Numbered from the stretch's first letter, positions 16,505 to 25,954 are shown. The stretch: 64,000 nucleotides of DNA from Pseudomonas mohnii (GCF_900105115.1 NZ_FNRV01000001.1:310001-374000), one strand, 5' to 3'. A program made the numbers and translations. The notes: a model not told the origin generated them from the letters alone.

Positions 16505-19500
16505 ATGCCGCAGTTCTTTATCGACCGCCCGGTGTTTGCCTGGGTGGTCGCGTTGTTCATCCTGCTGGCCGGTGCCCTGGCCATCCCTCAGTTGCCGGTG
16601 GCGCAGTACCCCGACGTCGCGCCGCCGCAGATCGAAATCTATGCCGTGTACCCCGGCGCTTCGGCACAGACCGTGGACGAAAGCGTGGTCAGCCTGATAG
16701 AGGAAGAACTCAATGGCGCGGACCACCTGCTGTATTTCGAATCCCAAAGCAGTCTGGGCAGTGCCACGATCAAGGCGACGTTCCAGCCCGGCACCGATCC
16801 GGAAATGGCCCAGGTGGATGTGCAGAACCGCTTGAAGGTCGTGGAATCGCGCCTGCCACAAGCGGTGACCCAGCAAGGCTTGCAGGTGGAGAAAGTCTCT
16901 GCCGGCTTCCTGCTGTTGATCACCCTGACCTCCAGTGACGGCAAGCTCGACGATGTGGCGCTCAGCGATTACCTGGCGCGCAACGTGATGAACGAGATCA
17001 AGCGTCTGGACGGCGTCGGCAAGGCGCAGCTGTATGGTGCCGAAAGGGCGATGCGCATCTGGATCGACCCGCAGAAACTGCTCGGTTTCAACCTCACGCC
17101 CGCCGACGTCAATGCCGCCATCGTGGCGCAAAACGCCCAGGTCTCGGCGGGCAGCATCGGCGACTTGCCGAGCCGCGGCACCCAGGAAATCACCGCGACC
17201 ATTCTGGTCAAGGGCCAATTGTCTACGCCTGAGGAATTCGCCGATATCGTACTCAAGGCCAATCCCGATGGCTCCACCGTGCGCATCGGCGATGTCGCCA
17301 GGGTCGAGATCGGCAGCCAGGACTATCAGTTTTCCACGCGCCTGAACGGCAAGCCGTCGACCGCCGTCGGCGTGCAATTGTCGCCCGGCGCCAACGCCCT
17401 GAGCACCGCGACGCTGGTGAGGGCGAAGATGGATGAACTGTCGCGCTACTTCCCGGCCGGGGTGCAATACAAGATTCCGTACGACACGTCGCCCTTTGTG
17501 AAAGTCTCCATCACCAAAGTGGTCTACACCCTGGGCGAGGCGATGCTGCTGGTGTTCGCGGTGATGTTCCTGTTCCTGCAGAACATCCGCTACACGCTGA
17601 TCCCGACGCTGGTGGTGCCGGTGGCGCTGATGGGCACCTTTGCGACCATGTTGGCGCTGGGTTTCTCGATCAACGTGCTGACCATGTTCGGCATGGTGCT
17701 GGCCATCGGCATTCTGGTGGACGACGCGATTGTGGTGGTGGAAAACGTCGAGCGAATCATGGCCACTGAAGGCCTGTCGCCCAAGGAAGCGACGCGCAAG
17801 GCGATGAAGCAGATCACCGGCGCGATCATCGGCATCACCCTGGTGCTGGTTGCAGTGTTCATTCCAATGGCGTTCATGCAGGGCTCGGTCGGGGTGATTT
17901 ACCGCCAGTTCTCGCTGTCGATGGCCACTTCGATCCTGTTCTCGGCGTTCCTCGCCCTGACCTTGACCCCGGCGTTGTGCGCGACGCTGTTGAAGCCGAT
18001 TGCCAAGGGTGAGCATCACGAGAAAGGCGGGTTCTTTGGCTGGTTCAACCGCCGTTTCGAGCGACTCACGGACCGTTATCAGAGTTGGGTCGCCTATGCG
18101 TTGAAGCGCAGCGGCCGTTACCTGTTGATCTACGGTGTGCTGCTGGCAGGTCTGGGCCTGTGCTTTGTGCGCCTGCCCTCCTCGTTTTTGCCGGTGGAAG
18201 ATCAGGGCTACACCATCACCGACATTCAATTACCGCCAGGCGCCACCAAGAATCGTACGGTGCAAGTGGCCGAGCTGATCGAGGCGCACAATGCCGGCGA
18301 ACCCGGTATCGGTGACAGCGTGGTGATTCTCGGTTTCAGCTTTTCCGGCAGTGGACAGAATGCCGCGCTGGCGTTTTCCACGCTCACGGACTGGTCGCAT
18401 CGAGGCAGCGACGATTCGGCGAGTTCGATCGCCGACCGCGCCAACATCGCCCTCAGCGAGATCAAGGACGCCATGGCCTTCTCGGTGCTGCCGCCGCCGG
18501 TCGACGGCCTCGGCACCTCCAGCGGTTTCGAATTCCGCCTGCAGGATCGCGGTGGCCTCGGTCACGCCACGCTGATGCAAGCGCGCACCGAGCTGCTGGC
18601 CGCCGCCGAGAAAAGCCCGATCCTGATGAACGTACGCGAAAGCGCCCTGGCCGAAGCGCCCCAGGTGCAACTGGTCGTCGACCGTAAACAGGCGAATGCC
18701 CTGGGCGTGTCCTTTGCCGACATTGGCAGCGTGCTGTCCACCGCCGTCGGCTCGACCTACATCAACGACTTCCCCAATCAGGGGCGGATGCAACGAGTGG
18801 TGGTGCAGGCTGAAGGCGATCAACGCAGTCAGGTCGAGGACGTGCTGAAGATTCATGTGCGCAACAACGCCGGCGACATGGTGCCGCTGTCGGCATTCGT
18901 CCAGGCCAAATGGACCCAAGGCCCGGCGCAGTTGACCCGCTACAACGGCTACCCGGCGATCGCGATTTCCGGCGAACCGAAACCCGGCCACAGCACGGGT
19001 GAAGCCATGGCGGAGATCGAGCGCCTCGTCGCGTTGGGCCCGGCGGGTTTGGGCCAGGAATGGACCGGGTTGTCGTTGCAGGAACGTCTTTCCGGCAGCC
19101 AGGCGCCGATCCTGCTCGGTTTGTCGTTGCTGATCGTGTTCCTGTGCCTGGCGGCGCTCTACGAGAGCTGGTCGATCCCGACCTCGGTGCTGCTGGTGGT
19201 GCCGCTGGGCGTGCTTGGCGCGGTGCTGGCGGTGACCTTGCGCGGCATGCCCAACGATGTGTTCTTCAAGGTCGGGCTGATCACCATCATCGGCCTGTCG
19301 GCGAAGAACGCGATCCTGATCATCGAATTCGCCAAGAGCCTGTACGACGAAGGCCATGAGCTGATCGACGCCACCTTGCAAGCGGCGCGCCTGCGATTAC
19401 GGCCGATCGTCATGACTTCGCTGGCGTTCATCCTCGGCGTGGTGCCCCTGGCGATTGCCACCGGGGCCAGCTCGGCGAGCCAGCAGGCCATCGGGACCGG

Positions 19501-19603
19501 GGTGATTGGCGGGATGATCACCGCGACCCTTGCCGTGGTGTTCGTGCCGGTGTTTTTTGTGGTGGTGATGAAGCTGGTCAGCAAGCGCCACAAAATCATC
19601 TGA
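16505..19603 (+). CDS. RND multidrug efflux pump, HAE1 (AcrB/MexB) family
   Basis: 1032 residues, full length for HAE1 transporters. The start PQFFIDRPVFAWVVALFI is typical. Proton-relay Asp residues are in TM4 (GILVDDAIVVVENVER) and the relay Lys in TM10 (LSAKNAILIIEFAKS). Two large periplasmic loops and twelve membrane helices can be traced. It exports amphiphilic drugs or metabolites across the envelope together with the adaptor upstream. ATG 16505 is chosen over an in-frame TTG two codons earlier. Regulation by the divergent two-component system is inferred from position. Confidence 0.95.
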   Translation: MPQFFIDRPVFAWVVALFILLAGALAIPQLPVAQYPDVAPPQIEIYAVYPGASAQTVDESVVSLIEEELNGADHLLYFESQSSLGSATIKATFQPGTDPEMAQVDVQNRLKVVESRLPQAVTQQGLQVEKVSAGFLLLITLTSSDGKLDDVALSDYLARNVMNEIKRLDGVGKAQLYGAERAMRIWIDPQKLLGFNLTPADVNAAIVAQNAQVSAGSIGDLPSRGTQEITATILVKGQLSTPEEFADIVLKANPDGSTVRIGDVARVEIGSQDYQFSTRLNGKPSTAVGVQLSPGANALSTATLVRAKMDELSRYFPAGVQYKIPYDTSPFVKVSITKVVYTLGEAMLLVFAVMFLFLQNIRYTLIPTLVVPVALMGTFATMLALGFSINVLTMFGMVLAIGILVDDAIVVVENVERIMATEGLSPKEATRKAMKQITGAIIGITLVLVAVFIPMAFMQGSVGVIYRQFSLSMATSILFSAFLALTLTPALCATLLKPIAKGEHHEKGGFFGWFNRRFERLTDRYQSWVAYALKRSGRYLLIYGVLLAGLGLCFVRLPSSFLPVEDQGYTITDIQLPPGATKNRTVQVAELIEAHNAGEPGIGDSVVILGFSFSGSGQNAALAFSTLTDWSHRGSDDSASSIADRANIALSEIKDAMAFSVLPPPVDGLGTSSGFEFRLQDRGGLGHATLMQARTELLAAAEKSPILMNVRESALAEAPQVQLVVDRKQANALGVSFADIGSVLSTAVGSTYINDFPNQGRMQRVVVQAEGDQRSQVEDVLKIHVRNNAGDMVPLSAFVQAKWTQGPAQLTRYNGYPAIAISGEPKPGHSTGEAMAEIERLVALGPAGLGQEWTGLSLQERLSGSQAPILLGLSLLIVFLCLAALYESWSIPTSVLLVVPLGVLGAVLAVTLRGMPNDVFFKVGLITIIGLSAKNAILIIEFAKSLYDEGHELIDATLQAARLRLRPIVMTSLAFILGVVPLAIATGASSASQQAIGTGVIGGMITATLAVVFVPVFFVVVMKLVSKRHKII

Positions 19604-19622
19604 CCAACACAGTCGATGACTT

Positions 19623-19710
19623 GTGGGAGCGAGCCTGCTCGCGATAGCGGTGTGACAGTCAACCGAGTAGTTGAATGTGATGGCCTCATCGCGAGCAGGC
19701 TCGCTCCTAC
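19623..19710. repeat. REPIN after the RND pump gene
   Basis: Arms GTGGGAGCGAGCCTGCTCGC... (19623-19645) and the inverse with CTCCTAC (19688-19710). It fills most of the gap between the RND gene and the DUF1345 gene. Confidence 0.85.
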
Positions 19711-19784
19711 AGGGATCTTGGTGATTTCAAGATTGTGCTCACCTGGGCTAAGGTGTTGGCAATACCCTGACCCATCGAGTGCTC

Positions 19785-20426
19785 ATGTCCTTCCTCACCC
19801 ACACCCACCCTCGCCTCTCCGCCGCCATGACGTGCGGGATCGCGGCGGGCATTCTGGTTCCGGCCGATTCGATCATCACCAAAATACTCATCGGCTGGAA
19901 TGCCGGGGTCTGGACTTACCTGATCCTGATGTCCTGGCTCGTCGTGAATTCCAAAGCCGCGGATGTGAAACGCATTGCCGACATCGAAGATGAAAACGCC
20001 GGGCTGGTGCTGTTCGTGGTGTGCATTGCGGCGATTGCCAGCCTGGCGACCATCACCTTCGAACTGGCGGGCAGCAAGGAGCTGGAAACCACCCGAAAAC
20101 TGCTGCATTACGGTTTCACCGCGTTGACGGTGTTCAGTTCGTGGCTGCTGATCGGGGTGATTTTCAGCGTGCATTACGCGCGGCTGTATTACACCTGGGA
20201 AGGCAAAGAGCCGGCGCTGCGGTTTGCCGAGGGCTTGACCACCCCCAATTACTGGGACTTCCTGTACTTCTCCTTCACCATCGGTGTGGCGGTGCAGACG
20301 TCCGATGTGGGCGTGGCGACTCGCGACTTGCGCAAGATCGTACTGGCGCAGTCGCTGATCGGTTTTCTGTTCAACACGGCCATTCTCGGGTTTTCGATCA
20401 ACATCGCCGCTGGGTTGTTTGGCTAA
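19785..20426 (+). CDS. DUF1345 family integral membrane protein
   Basis: 213 residues with about five hydrophobic segments. The region [41 protein letters not shown] is characteristic of DUF1345, in which the [14 protein letters not shown] segment resembles an ion-channel pore region. The function is unknown. Start ATG 19785 is preferred; a GTG two codons upstream is also possible. It appears to be a single-gene unit between a REPIN and the convergent fibronectin-III gene. Confidence 0.8.
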   Translation: MSFLTHTHPRLSAAMTCGIAAGILVPADSIITKILIGWNAGVWTYLILMSWLVVNSKAADVKRIADIEDENAGLVLFVVCIAAIASLATITFELAGSKELETTRKLLHYGFTALTVFSSWLLIGVIFSVHYARLYYTWEGKEPALRFAEGLTTPNYWDFLYFSFTIGVAVQTSDVGVATRDLRKIVLAQSLIGFLFNTAILGFSINIAAGLFG

Positions 20427-20450
20427 AGCGATAGTGGTCAGTGGCAGTCT

Positions 20451-22151
20451 TCAGAGCTCGCTGCCCCAGGGTTCACCCTCGATTTCAATCCTTACCGACG
20501 CAGGGACGGAGTAATTACCGCTGAGATCCAGCGCACACACCTCAAATAAGTACTCGCCGGAAGGCAAGTCAACGGCAGTGTAATGGGTCAATGGGGTGCG
20601 ATCAAAATACTGCTGATTATTGTAGATAATGTAATCACAAATACCGATGTCATCGGTGGATTCATCCCAGGCGAGCGTGACGGAGTCAAGGGTCGAACCC
20701 ATCTTGCGCAGGTTTCCCGGAGCGCTGGGCGGGGTGAGGTCCAGGGGTTCATAAACAATGACCGTGGGTTCGGACAATTGTCCGTAAATATCAAACGCAC
20801 TGACGCTGATCTTGTACTCCGTGTGCGGGATCAAGTTATTGAGGTGAATGCTTGGTAAGAACAGCACGTCTTTCAGGTGCTCGTCATCCTTCACGATCCT
20901 TACCCCCGAAGCCGCATCACCTTCCGCGAATGCCCACTCCAACTTGGCTGAGCTGGAGCTCAGTGCGCTTATACTGACGGTCGGTGCATGGGGTCTAGGC
21001 ACAGGCGCCTGCCCTGCCGTTTTGAATACGCTTATCGGGCTGCGTTCGGAGAGGTTTCCGTCCTTGTCACGGGCGCGCACGGAAGCATAGTGATAGGCAC
21101 CCGGGGTCAAACTATTGAAGGTCATTTGAGTGTCCGGACTATTGAACACCAGAAATCCGTTCAAGGTAATCCGATAGTCAGTGACAGCAGCATTATCGCT
21201 CGAGGGCTCCCAGGATATTTTTGCGGAGGTTTCCGTTACATCAGTGACGACGGGGGCTCCAGGCTGGCTTGGAGGGATTGTGTCAGCCACTGTCGCCTCC
21301 AGAGTCACCACTTCAGAGCTGTCTCCGTCAAGTTGGGCGCGTACCGCAAACTTGAAGTGATGCGGAGCAGGCCCAGGAGAAAGATCCGCCAACCTGAAGT
21401 TGTAGCCCCAGCGACCAGGGGCAATCGTAAAACTTTTGCCATTAATGGAAACTTCATGCGCCGGGCGTTTTTTGAATAGTGGATCCCATGCCAGCCTGCA
21501 GATCCCGTTAAAGTGCCTGAACTTAAGATTGGTCGGTGGGCTCAGCCTGGTTTTAAAGGCCGTGGCAACGGGTTCGGAGCTGCCTGCGGCATTGATTGCC
21601 AGTACCTTGACTCGATAGTCAGTATGATTTTGCAGGTGCGTAATCAAGACATGCGGTTGGGCGGTCTGCTTGATGAGAAAGTCGTTCAAAAAAACCCTAT
21701 AGCGAATGTTCCCACCATTATCAGTGGACGCGGCCCAGCTCACTTTTACAGAGGTGCTGGTTAAATCGCTCAGATCCAGGGGGCCCGGGCTGGAGGGCGC
21801 GACTAATTTGAATTTTAAAAACCGCATCGGACTGAGTTGCGAAACATTATTGCCGGCAGCCATTGCCCTGACGTAAAGCAGGTACTCGGTATCTGGGTTT
21901 AACCCGGTCAATTCAACAGGCGGTTGGGTCACGCTTCTTGTTTGAATACCTTCTCCGAACACTTCATAACCAATGGCATTCGGGCACCGCTTGCAGGTTG
22001 AATAGGGCTCCTCCCAACTCAACACGGCAGTTGTCGGGGCGGTTCGTGTGCCTCTCAAATTACCCGGAGCACAAATTTGCACCTCATCCGTTGCAGGGCC
22101 GACGGCGGATGAAGGGGAGTCAAACTGGTTCATGTTTTGGGAGCCCTGCAT
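20451..22151 (-). CDS. Protein made of about six fibronectin type III domains
   Basis: 566 residues from ATG 22151 (alternatives ATG 22178 and 22133). Six repeats of about 88 residues show the FnIII pattern of a PxxP start, W in strand B and a Y-x-V-x-A strand F, for example VKVSWAASTDNGGNIRYRVFLN, AKISWEPSSDNAAVTDYRI and VTLAWDESTDDIGICDYIIY. The third repeat is degenerate. No enzymatic domain, convincing signal peptide or membrane segment was found, so its location is unknown. The gene looks richer in A+T than its neighbours and stands alone, consistent with acquisition. It could be a surface or secreted adhesion-like protein; this is a guess. Confidence 0.8.
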   Translation of the reverse strand: MQGSQNMNQFDSPSSAVGPATDEVQICAPGNLRGTRTAPTTAVLSWEEPYSTCKRCPNAIGYEVFGEGIQTRSVTQPPVELTGLNPDTEYLLYVRAMAAGNNVSQLSPMRFLKFKLVAPSSPGPLDLSDLTSTSVKVSWAASTDNGGNIRYRVFLNDFLIKQTAQPHVLITHLQNHTDYRVKVLAINAAGSSEPVATAFKTRLSPPTNLKFRHFNGICRLAWDPLFKKRPAHEVSINGKSFTIAPGRWGYNFRLADLSPGPAPHHFKFAVRAQLDGDSSEVVTLEATVADTIPPSQPGAPVVTDVTETSAKISWEPSSDNAAVTDYRITLNGFLVFNSPDTQMTFNSLTPGAYHYASVRARDKDGNLSERSPISVFKTAGQAPVPRPHAPTVSISALSSSSAKLEWAFAEGDAASGVRIVKDDEHLKDVLFLPSIHLNNLIPHTEYKISVSAFDIYGQLSEPTVIVYEPLDLTPPSAPGNLRKMGSTLDSVTLAWDESTDDIGICDYIIYNNQQYFDRTPLTHYTAVDLPSGEYLFEVCALDLSGNYSVPASVRIEIEGEPWGSEL

Positions 22152-22345
22152 AAATGAAGTCCCGTTAGTAAAAAACATCTGAGTCAACTGCACCACTATC
22201 AGAACTGTGAGTGGCAAGACCGTGCATTTGTGCTAAGGCGGTCGGCTTGTGGGGGAGGCAATGGATATCCAGTGCACAAACATTCTATCCATCGCCCTCG
22301 ATACGAGCGTTAAATGAGCCAGAAAACCCGTCCCACAGGTGAAGC

Positions 22346-23185
22346 ATGACGTCTCATAACTGGATCGATCTGTCCCAGGATGCCGACACCGGCATCGAGA
22401 CCCTGCGCGCGCATTTCGAAGGCCATGCCTACGATCCGCACTGGCATGACAGTTATCTGGTGGGTGTCACCGAGCAAGGCGTACAGCAGTTCAATTGTCG
22501 GCGCGCCAGGCATCAAAGCACGCCGGGGAAGGTGTTTTTGCTCGAACCGGGAGACATTCACGACGGCGAAGCCCCGACGGCTGAAGGCTTTACCTACCGC
22601 ATGCTGTACCTCGACCCGCAGTGGTTGCAGCGTGAACTGGCTGCCGTATTCGAGAAAGCGCCCGACCACGGCCAATTGGGCTTCACCAACACCCTGGCAA
22701 CCGACGCGCGCCTGGCGCAGGCCACCAGCCTGGCGTTCGAAACCTTGCACCGCGGCGAACTGAAAATCGTCCGGCAAACCGCCCTTGACGGTTTGCTCGA
22801 ACGCTTGACCCGCCATCTGCACTGGCGCACCCGCTATGGCGAAGATCCGCGCCTGCCCTTGGTTGCGCAAAAGGCGCGAGAGTACCTGCACGCCAACGCT
22901 CAATACGACATCGGCCTCGATCAACTGGCCACCGCCACTGGCGTCGACCGTTTCCGTCTGACCCGCGCTTTCAAGGCCGCGTATGGCATCGCGCCCCATG
23001 CCTATCTTGTGCAGTTGCGCCTGGCCAACGCCCGGAGAATGCTCGCCCAGGGCGAACAACCGGCAGCGGTCGCCATGGCGCTGGGCTTCGCCGATCAGAG
23101 TCATCTCGGTCGCTGGTTCGTCCGCGCCTACGGCCTGACACCGGCCCTATACCGTAAACGCTGCTCAAATCTTCCAGACAGGTAA
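22346..23185 (+). CDS. AraC-family transcriptional regulator with cupin sensor domain
   Basis: 279 residues. The N-terminal AraC-type cupin (HAYDPHWHDSYLVGVTEQGVQQF...EPGDIHDGE) is followed by the double HTH (residues about 175-275: YDIGLDQLATATGVDRFRLTRAFKAAYGIAPHAYLVQLRLANARRML...GFADQSHLGRWFVRAYGLTP). The LysE-type exporter gene follows 52 bases downstream in the same direction, a common AraC/LysE pairing in which the regulator senses the exported amino acid or related compound. A perfect 10-base inverted repeat lies between the two genes. Confidence 0.88.
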   Translation: MTSHNWIDLSQDADTGIETLRAHFEGHAYDPHWHDSYLVGVTEQGVQQFNCRRARHQSTPGKVFLLEPGDIHDGEAPTAEGFTYRMLYLDPQWLQRELAAVFEKAPDHGQLGFTNTLATDARLAQATSLAFETLHRGELKIVRQTALDGLLERLTRHLHWRTRYGEDPRLPLVAQKAREYLHANAQYDIGLDQLATATGVDRFRLTRAFKAAYGIAPHAYLVQLRLANARRMLAQGEQPAAVAMALGFADQSHLGRWFVRAYGLTPALYRKRCSNLPDR

Positions 23186-23195
23186 CGCCGCGATT

Positions 23196-23222
23196 GTGAA
23201 GATCAACTTCACTGATCTTCAC
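23196..23222. promoter_or_regulatory. Perfect 10-base inverted repeat before the LysE gene
   Basis: GTGAAGATCA (23196-23205) and TGATCTTCAC (23213-23222) are exact complements with a 7-base spacer, between the AraC stop and the ribosome site of the LysE gene. There is no T-run, so a terminator is less likely than an operator or a hairpin affecting translation of the exporter. Confidence 0.55.
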
Positions 23223-23237
23223 CGGAGTTTGCCCGCA

Positions 23238-23846
23238 ATGTTCGCCTCTTTTCCGACGTTACTGCCCTTCTTGCTGTTTGCCTTTGTCGCCTCGATCACG
23301 CCCGGCCCGACCAATATTCTGGTGCTGAGCAACAGTGCACGGTTCGGCGTGGCGGCGGCCATTCCGATCATCCTGGGCGCCTGCGTCAGCGCTGCGAGCC
23401 TTGTGCTGTTGGTGGGTACCGGGGCCGGGGCTGCGTTGACTGCCTGGCCGGTCGTGCAAACCGTCATGCAATGGATCGGTGTGGCGTGGCTGAGCTATCT
23501 GGCGTGGCAGATTTTCCGCGCGCCGGCCGGCGCAATCAGCGCTCAGGCCAAAGAACCCCGTCTCGGAATGTGGGGCGCCGCCGGCCTGCAATGGATCAAC
23601 CCGAAGACCTGGATGATGGCGCTGGCGGTGGTCAGTGTGTTTGCCGGGGTTGGCGAAAATCGGCTGGTCCATGTGTTCTGCCTGTCCCTGGCGTTCTTTG
23701 TGATTTCGGTGCCGTGCCTGAGTGCCTGGGCGCTGCTCGGTGCGGCCTCCTCGCACTGGTTGAGTTCGGCGACGGCAGTGCAACGCTTCAACCGAGGTAT
23801 GGCGCTATTACTGCTGGGTTCGGCATGGTTGAGCGTGCTGGCGTGA
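23238..23846 (+). CDS. LysE/RhtB-family amino acid exporter
   Basis: 202 residues and about six membrane helices. The N-terminal family motif SITPGPTNILVLSNSARFG is present, and GLQWINPKTWMMAL marks the middle of the fold. These proteins export amino acids or their derivatives; the substrate is not predictable. ATG 23238 follows CGGAG; a GTG at 23196 is in frame but begins inside the inverted repeat. Probable target of the AraC regulator upstream. Confidence 0.88.
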   Translation: MFASFPTLLPFLLFAFVASITPGPTNILVLSNSARFGVAAAIPIILGACVSAASLVLLVGTGAGAALTAWPVVQTVMQWIGVAWLSYLAWQIFRAPAGAISAQAKEPRLGMWGAAGLQWINPKTWMMALAVVSVFAGVGENRLVHVFCLSLAFFVISVPCLSAWALLGAASSHWLSSATAVQRFNRGMALLLLGSAWLSVLA

Positions 23847-23918
23847 ACACCACTCGTCGTGGGTTGTAGGACAATTCGCTATTCGGGGCTTGACGGCGAA
23901 TTGGCTTTTGGTGTCTTC

Positions 23919-23932
23919 TGAAACCGGTTTCA
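23919..23932. promoter_or_regulatory. PtxS operator upstream of ptxS
   Basis: TGAAACCGGTTTCA, the known 14-base PtxS palindrome, 46 bases before the ptxS start. Indicates autoregulation. Confidence 0.92.
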
Positions 23933-23978
23933 GCGTCATGCGCTCAGCCTAATAAATCCAATAAGAAGGTTCCAGACC

Positions 23979-25004
23979 GTGAACGATTTCTCCGCCGCCC
24001 AGCGCAGCCGCGTGACCATGCTCGACGTGGCCGAACACGCCAAGGTCTCCAAGGCCAGCGTTTCGCGGTTCATTGGCGACGACCGCGACTTGCTTTCCGA
24101 TGCCATTGCCCAGCGCATCGAACAGGCGATTGCCGAACTGGGTTATCGCCCGAACCAGATGGCCCGTGGTCTCAAGCGCGGGCGTACCCGCCTGATCGGC
24201 ATGCTGGTGGCCGATATCCGCAACCCTTATTCAATCGCCGTGATGCACGGGGTGGAAACCGCCTGTCGTCAGCATGGCTACAGCCTGGTGGTGTGCAACA
24301 CCGACCGCGACGACGAGCAGGAACGCCAGCACCTGGCCCTGCTTCGCTCGTACAACATCGAGGGCCTGATCGTGAACACCCTCGGCCATCACCGGGACGA
24401 GTTGCTGGAATTGCACCGTGAAATGCCCCTGGTGCTGGTGGACCGCAAGGTCGAGCACCTGGAAAGCGACATGGTCGGCCTGGACAACCCCGCAGCGGTC
24501 GAGATGGCCCTCGCCCACCTTGAAGAACGTGGCTACCGCGATGTGTTGCTGGTGACCGAACCTTTTGACGGCACCAGTTCTCGCGTCGAACGGGTCGCCA
24601 GCTTCAAGGCGCACATCGAGCAACGCCCAGCCCTTCGCGGCACGCTGGTCGAAACCGGCAGCGATCTGACCGCACGACTCAAAACCTTTCTCGACACCCC
24701 CGGTGCGGGCCCCAAAGCGCTGTTCTGCGCCAACGGCATCGCGGCGCTGGCCAGCACCCATGCCCTGCGTGAATTGCAGTGCAACCTGTTTGAAGACGTG
24801 GGGCTCATCGCCCTTGATGACCTGGATTGGTATCCGCTGGTGGGCAGCGGCATCACCGCCCTCGCCCAACCGACCACCGAAATTGGCGCGAGCGCGTTTG
24901 AGTGTTTGCTCAAGCGTTTGCGCGGGGATGACGGGCCGGTGCGGACGCTGGATTTTGCGGCGCGATTGATTGTTAGAGGGTCCACCCTTGGGAATTTGCG
25001 GTGA
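23979..25004 (+). CDS. ptxS: PtxS, LacI-family repressor of 2-ketogluconate use
   Basis: 341 residues. The LacI HTH is at residues about 13-40 (TMLDVAEHAKVSKASVSRFIGDDR), followed by the hinge GYRPNQMARGLKRGRTRLIGMLVADIRNPYSIAV and a periplasmic-binding-protein-like sensor domain. The sequence and the neighbouring kgu genes identify PtxS, which binds 2-ketogluconate and then releases its operator. An exact operator lies before this gene and a second before kguE. A REPIN separates ptxS from kguE, so the operon downstream probably has its own promoter. Confidence 0.93.
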   Translation: MNDFSAAQRSRVTMLDVAEHAKVSKASVSRFIGDDRDLLSDAIAQRIEQAIAELGYRPNQMARGLKRGRTRLIGMLVADIRNPYSIAVMHGVETACRQHGYSLVVCNTDRDDEQERQHLALLRSYNIEGLIVNTLGHHRDELLELHREMPLVLVDRKVEHLESDMVGLDNPAAVEMALAHLEERGYRDVLLVTEPFDGTSSRVERVASFKAHIEQRPALRGTLVETGSDLTARLKTFLDTPGAGPKALFCANGIAALASTHALRELQCNLFEDVGLIALDDLDWYPLVGSGITALAQPTTEIGASAFECLLKRLRGDDGPVRTLDFAARLIVRGSTLGNLR

Positions 25005-25011
25005 ATGTTCT

Positions 25012-25114
25012 GGCCCCATCGCGGGCAAGCCCGCTCCCACAGGAGTCTCTGGGATACACACCATTTGTGGACGACACAAAACGCTGTGGGAGCGGGCTTG
25101 CCCGCGATGGGGCC
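25012..25114. repeat. REPIN with 31-base perfectly matched arms
   Basis: Arms at 25012-25042 and 25084-25114 are exact reverse complements (starting GGCCCCATCGCGGGC...), the best-conserved REPIN in the window, which suggests recent spread or strong constraint. It lies between ptxS and the kguE operator. Confidence 0.9.
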
Positions 25115-25143
25115 CTAAAGATCACTATTTTTTTGAACAAAAA

Positions 25144-25157
25144 TGAAACCGGTTTCA
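25144..25157. promoter_or_regulatory. PtxS operator upstream of kguE
   Basis: A second exact TGAAACCGGTTTCA, 14 bases before the kguE start codon. At this distance it would block transcription start or early elongation of kguEKTD. Confidence 0.93.
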
Positions 25158-25171
25158 GAGGTAGAAAAACA

Positions 25172-25954
25172 ATGAACAAACCTGCCGTTTCCATCAGCCT
25201 GTCGAGCTACGGTGCCGATCTGGTCCGTCAGCGCGGTCAGGGCAGCTTCATCGAAGTCCTGGCCGCCGCCGGCGCCACGCACATTGAATGGCGCGAGGAA
25301 TTGCTGACCGTCGAAGACCCTGCCCAACTGGCCGAGGCGACCCTGACCCAAGGTCTGCAAAGCGTGTATTCCTCGCCCATGGAGCTGTGGCTGGCCGGGC
25401 AGTCCAAACCCAATCCGCAACTGATCAGCGCCCTGGGGCGCGCCCAGGCGTTTGGCGCCAGATGGCTGAAAGTGTCGCTCGGCTATTTCACCGATAATTG
25501 CGACCTGCAAGCCCTTGCCCGCGCGCTCGGCGAAAGCTCCGTGCAGTTACTGGTCGAAAACGACCAGACCTTGCACGGTGGTCGTATCGAACCGTTCCAG
25601 CGCTTTTTCGCGGAAGTCGAGCAACACCACCTGCCGATCAAAATGACCTTCGATATCGGCAACTGGCACTGGCAGGACCAGTCGGCCGCCTGCGCCGCAC
25701 GCCTGCTCGGACGTCACGTCGGGTATGTGCACTGCAAGGCGGTGGCGCGTCGTGCCGACGGCAAACAGGTGGCGATCCCGCCCACTGCCAGTGACCTGCA
25801 ACAATGGGAACACCTGCTGCGGCACATGGCCCAAGGGGTTATGCGGGCGGTGGAATATCCACTGCAAGGTGAAGACCTGATGCAACTGACCCACGAACAC
25901 GTCACCGCCCTCGCCCGACTCGGCCAATCGCAGCTGGAGAACGTTCATGTCTGA
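25172..25954 (+). CDS. kguE: KguE, sugar isomerase/epimerase-fold protein of 2-ketogluconate metabolism
   Basis: 260 residues, xylose-isomerase-like TIM barrel (SFIEVLAAAGATHIEWREELL, QLLVENDQTLHGG, KMTFDIGNWHWQ, GYVHCKAV). KguE is the first gene of the kgu operon in Pseudomonas; its exact reaction is not settled. The start at 25172 lies just after the PtxS operator; open frame before it belongs to the REPIN. The end overlaps kguK by 8 bases, so the two are translationally coupled. Confidence 0.9.
   Translation: MNKPAVSISLSSYGADLVRQRGQGSFIEVLAAAGATHIEWREELLTVEDPAQLAEATLTQGLQSVYSSPMELWLAGQSKPNPQLISALGRAQAFGARWLKVSLGYFTDNCDLQALARALGESSVQLLVENDQTLHGGRIEPFQRFFAEVEQHHLPIKMTFDIGNWHWQDQSAACAARLLGRHVGYVHCKAVARRADGKQVAIPPTASDLQQWEHLLRHMAQGVMRAVEYPLQGEDLMQLTHEHVTALARLGQSQLENVHV

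Noticed and set aside
16379-18229. 616-codon open frame opposite the RND pump gene
   Set aside because: Composition (Gln/His/Arg/Val-rich, no family) is that of an antisense shadow of a high-GC gene; the RND gene is certain.
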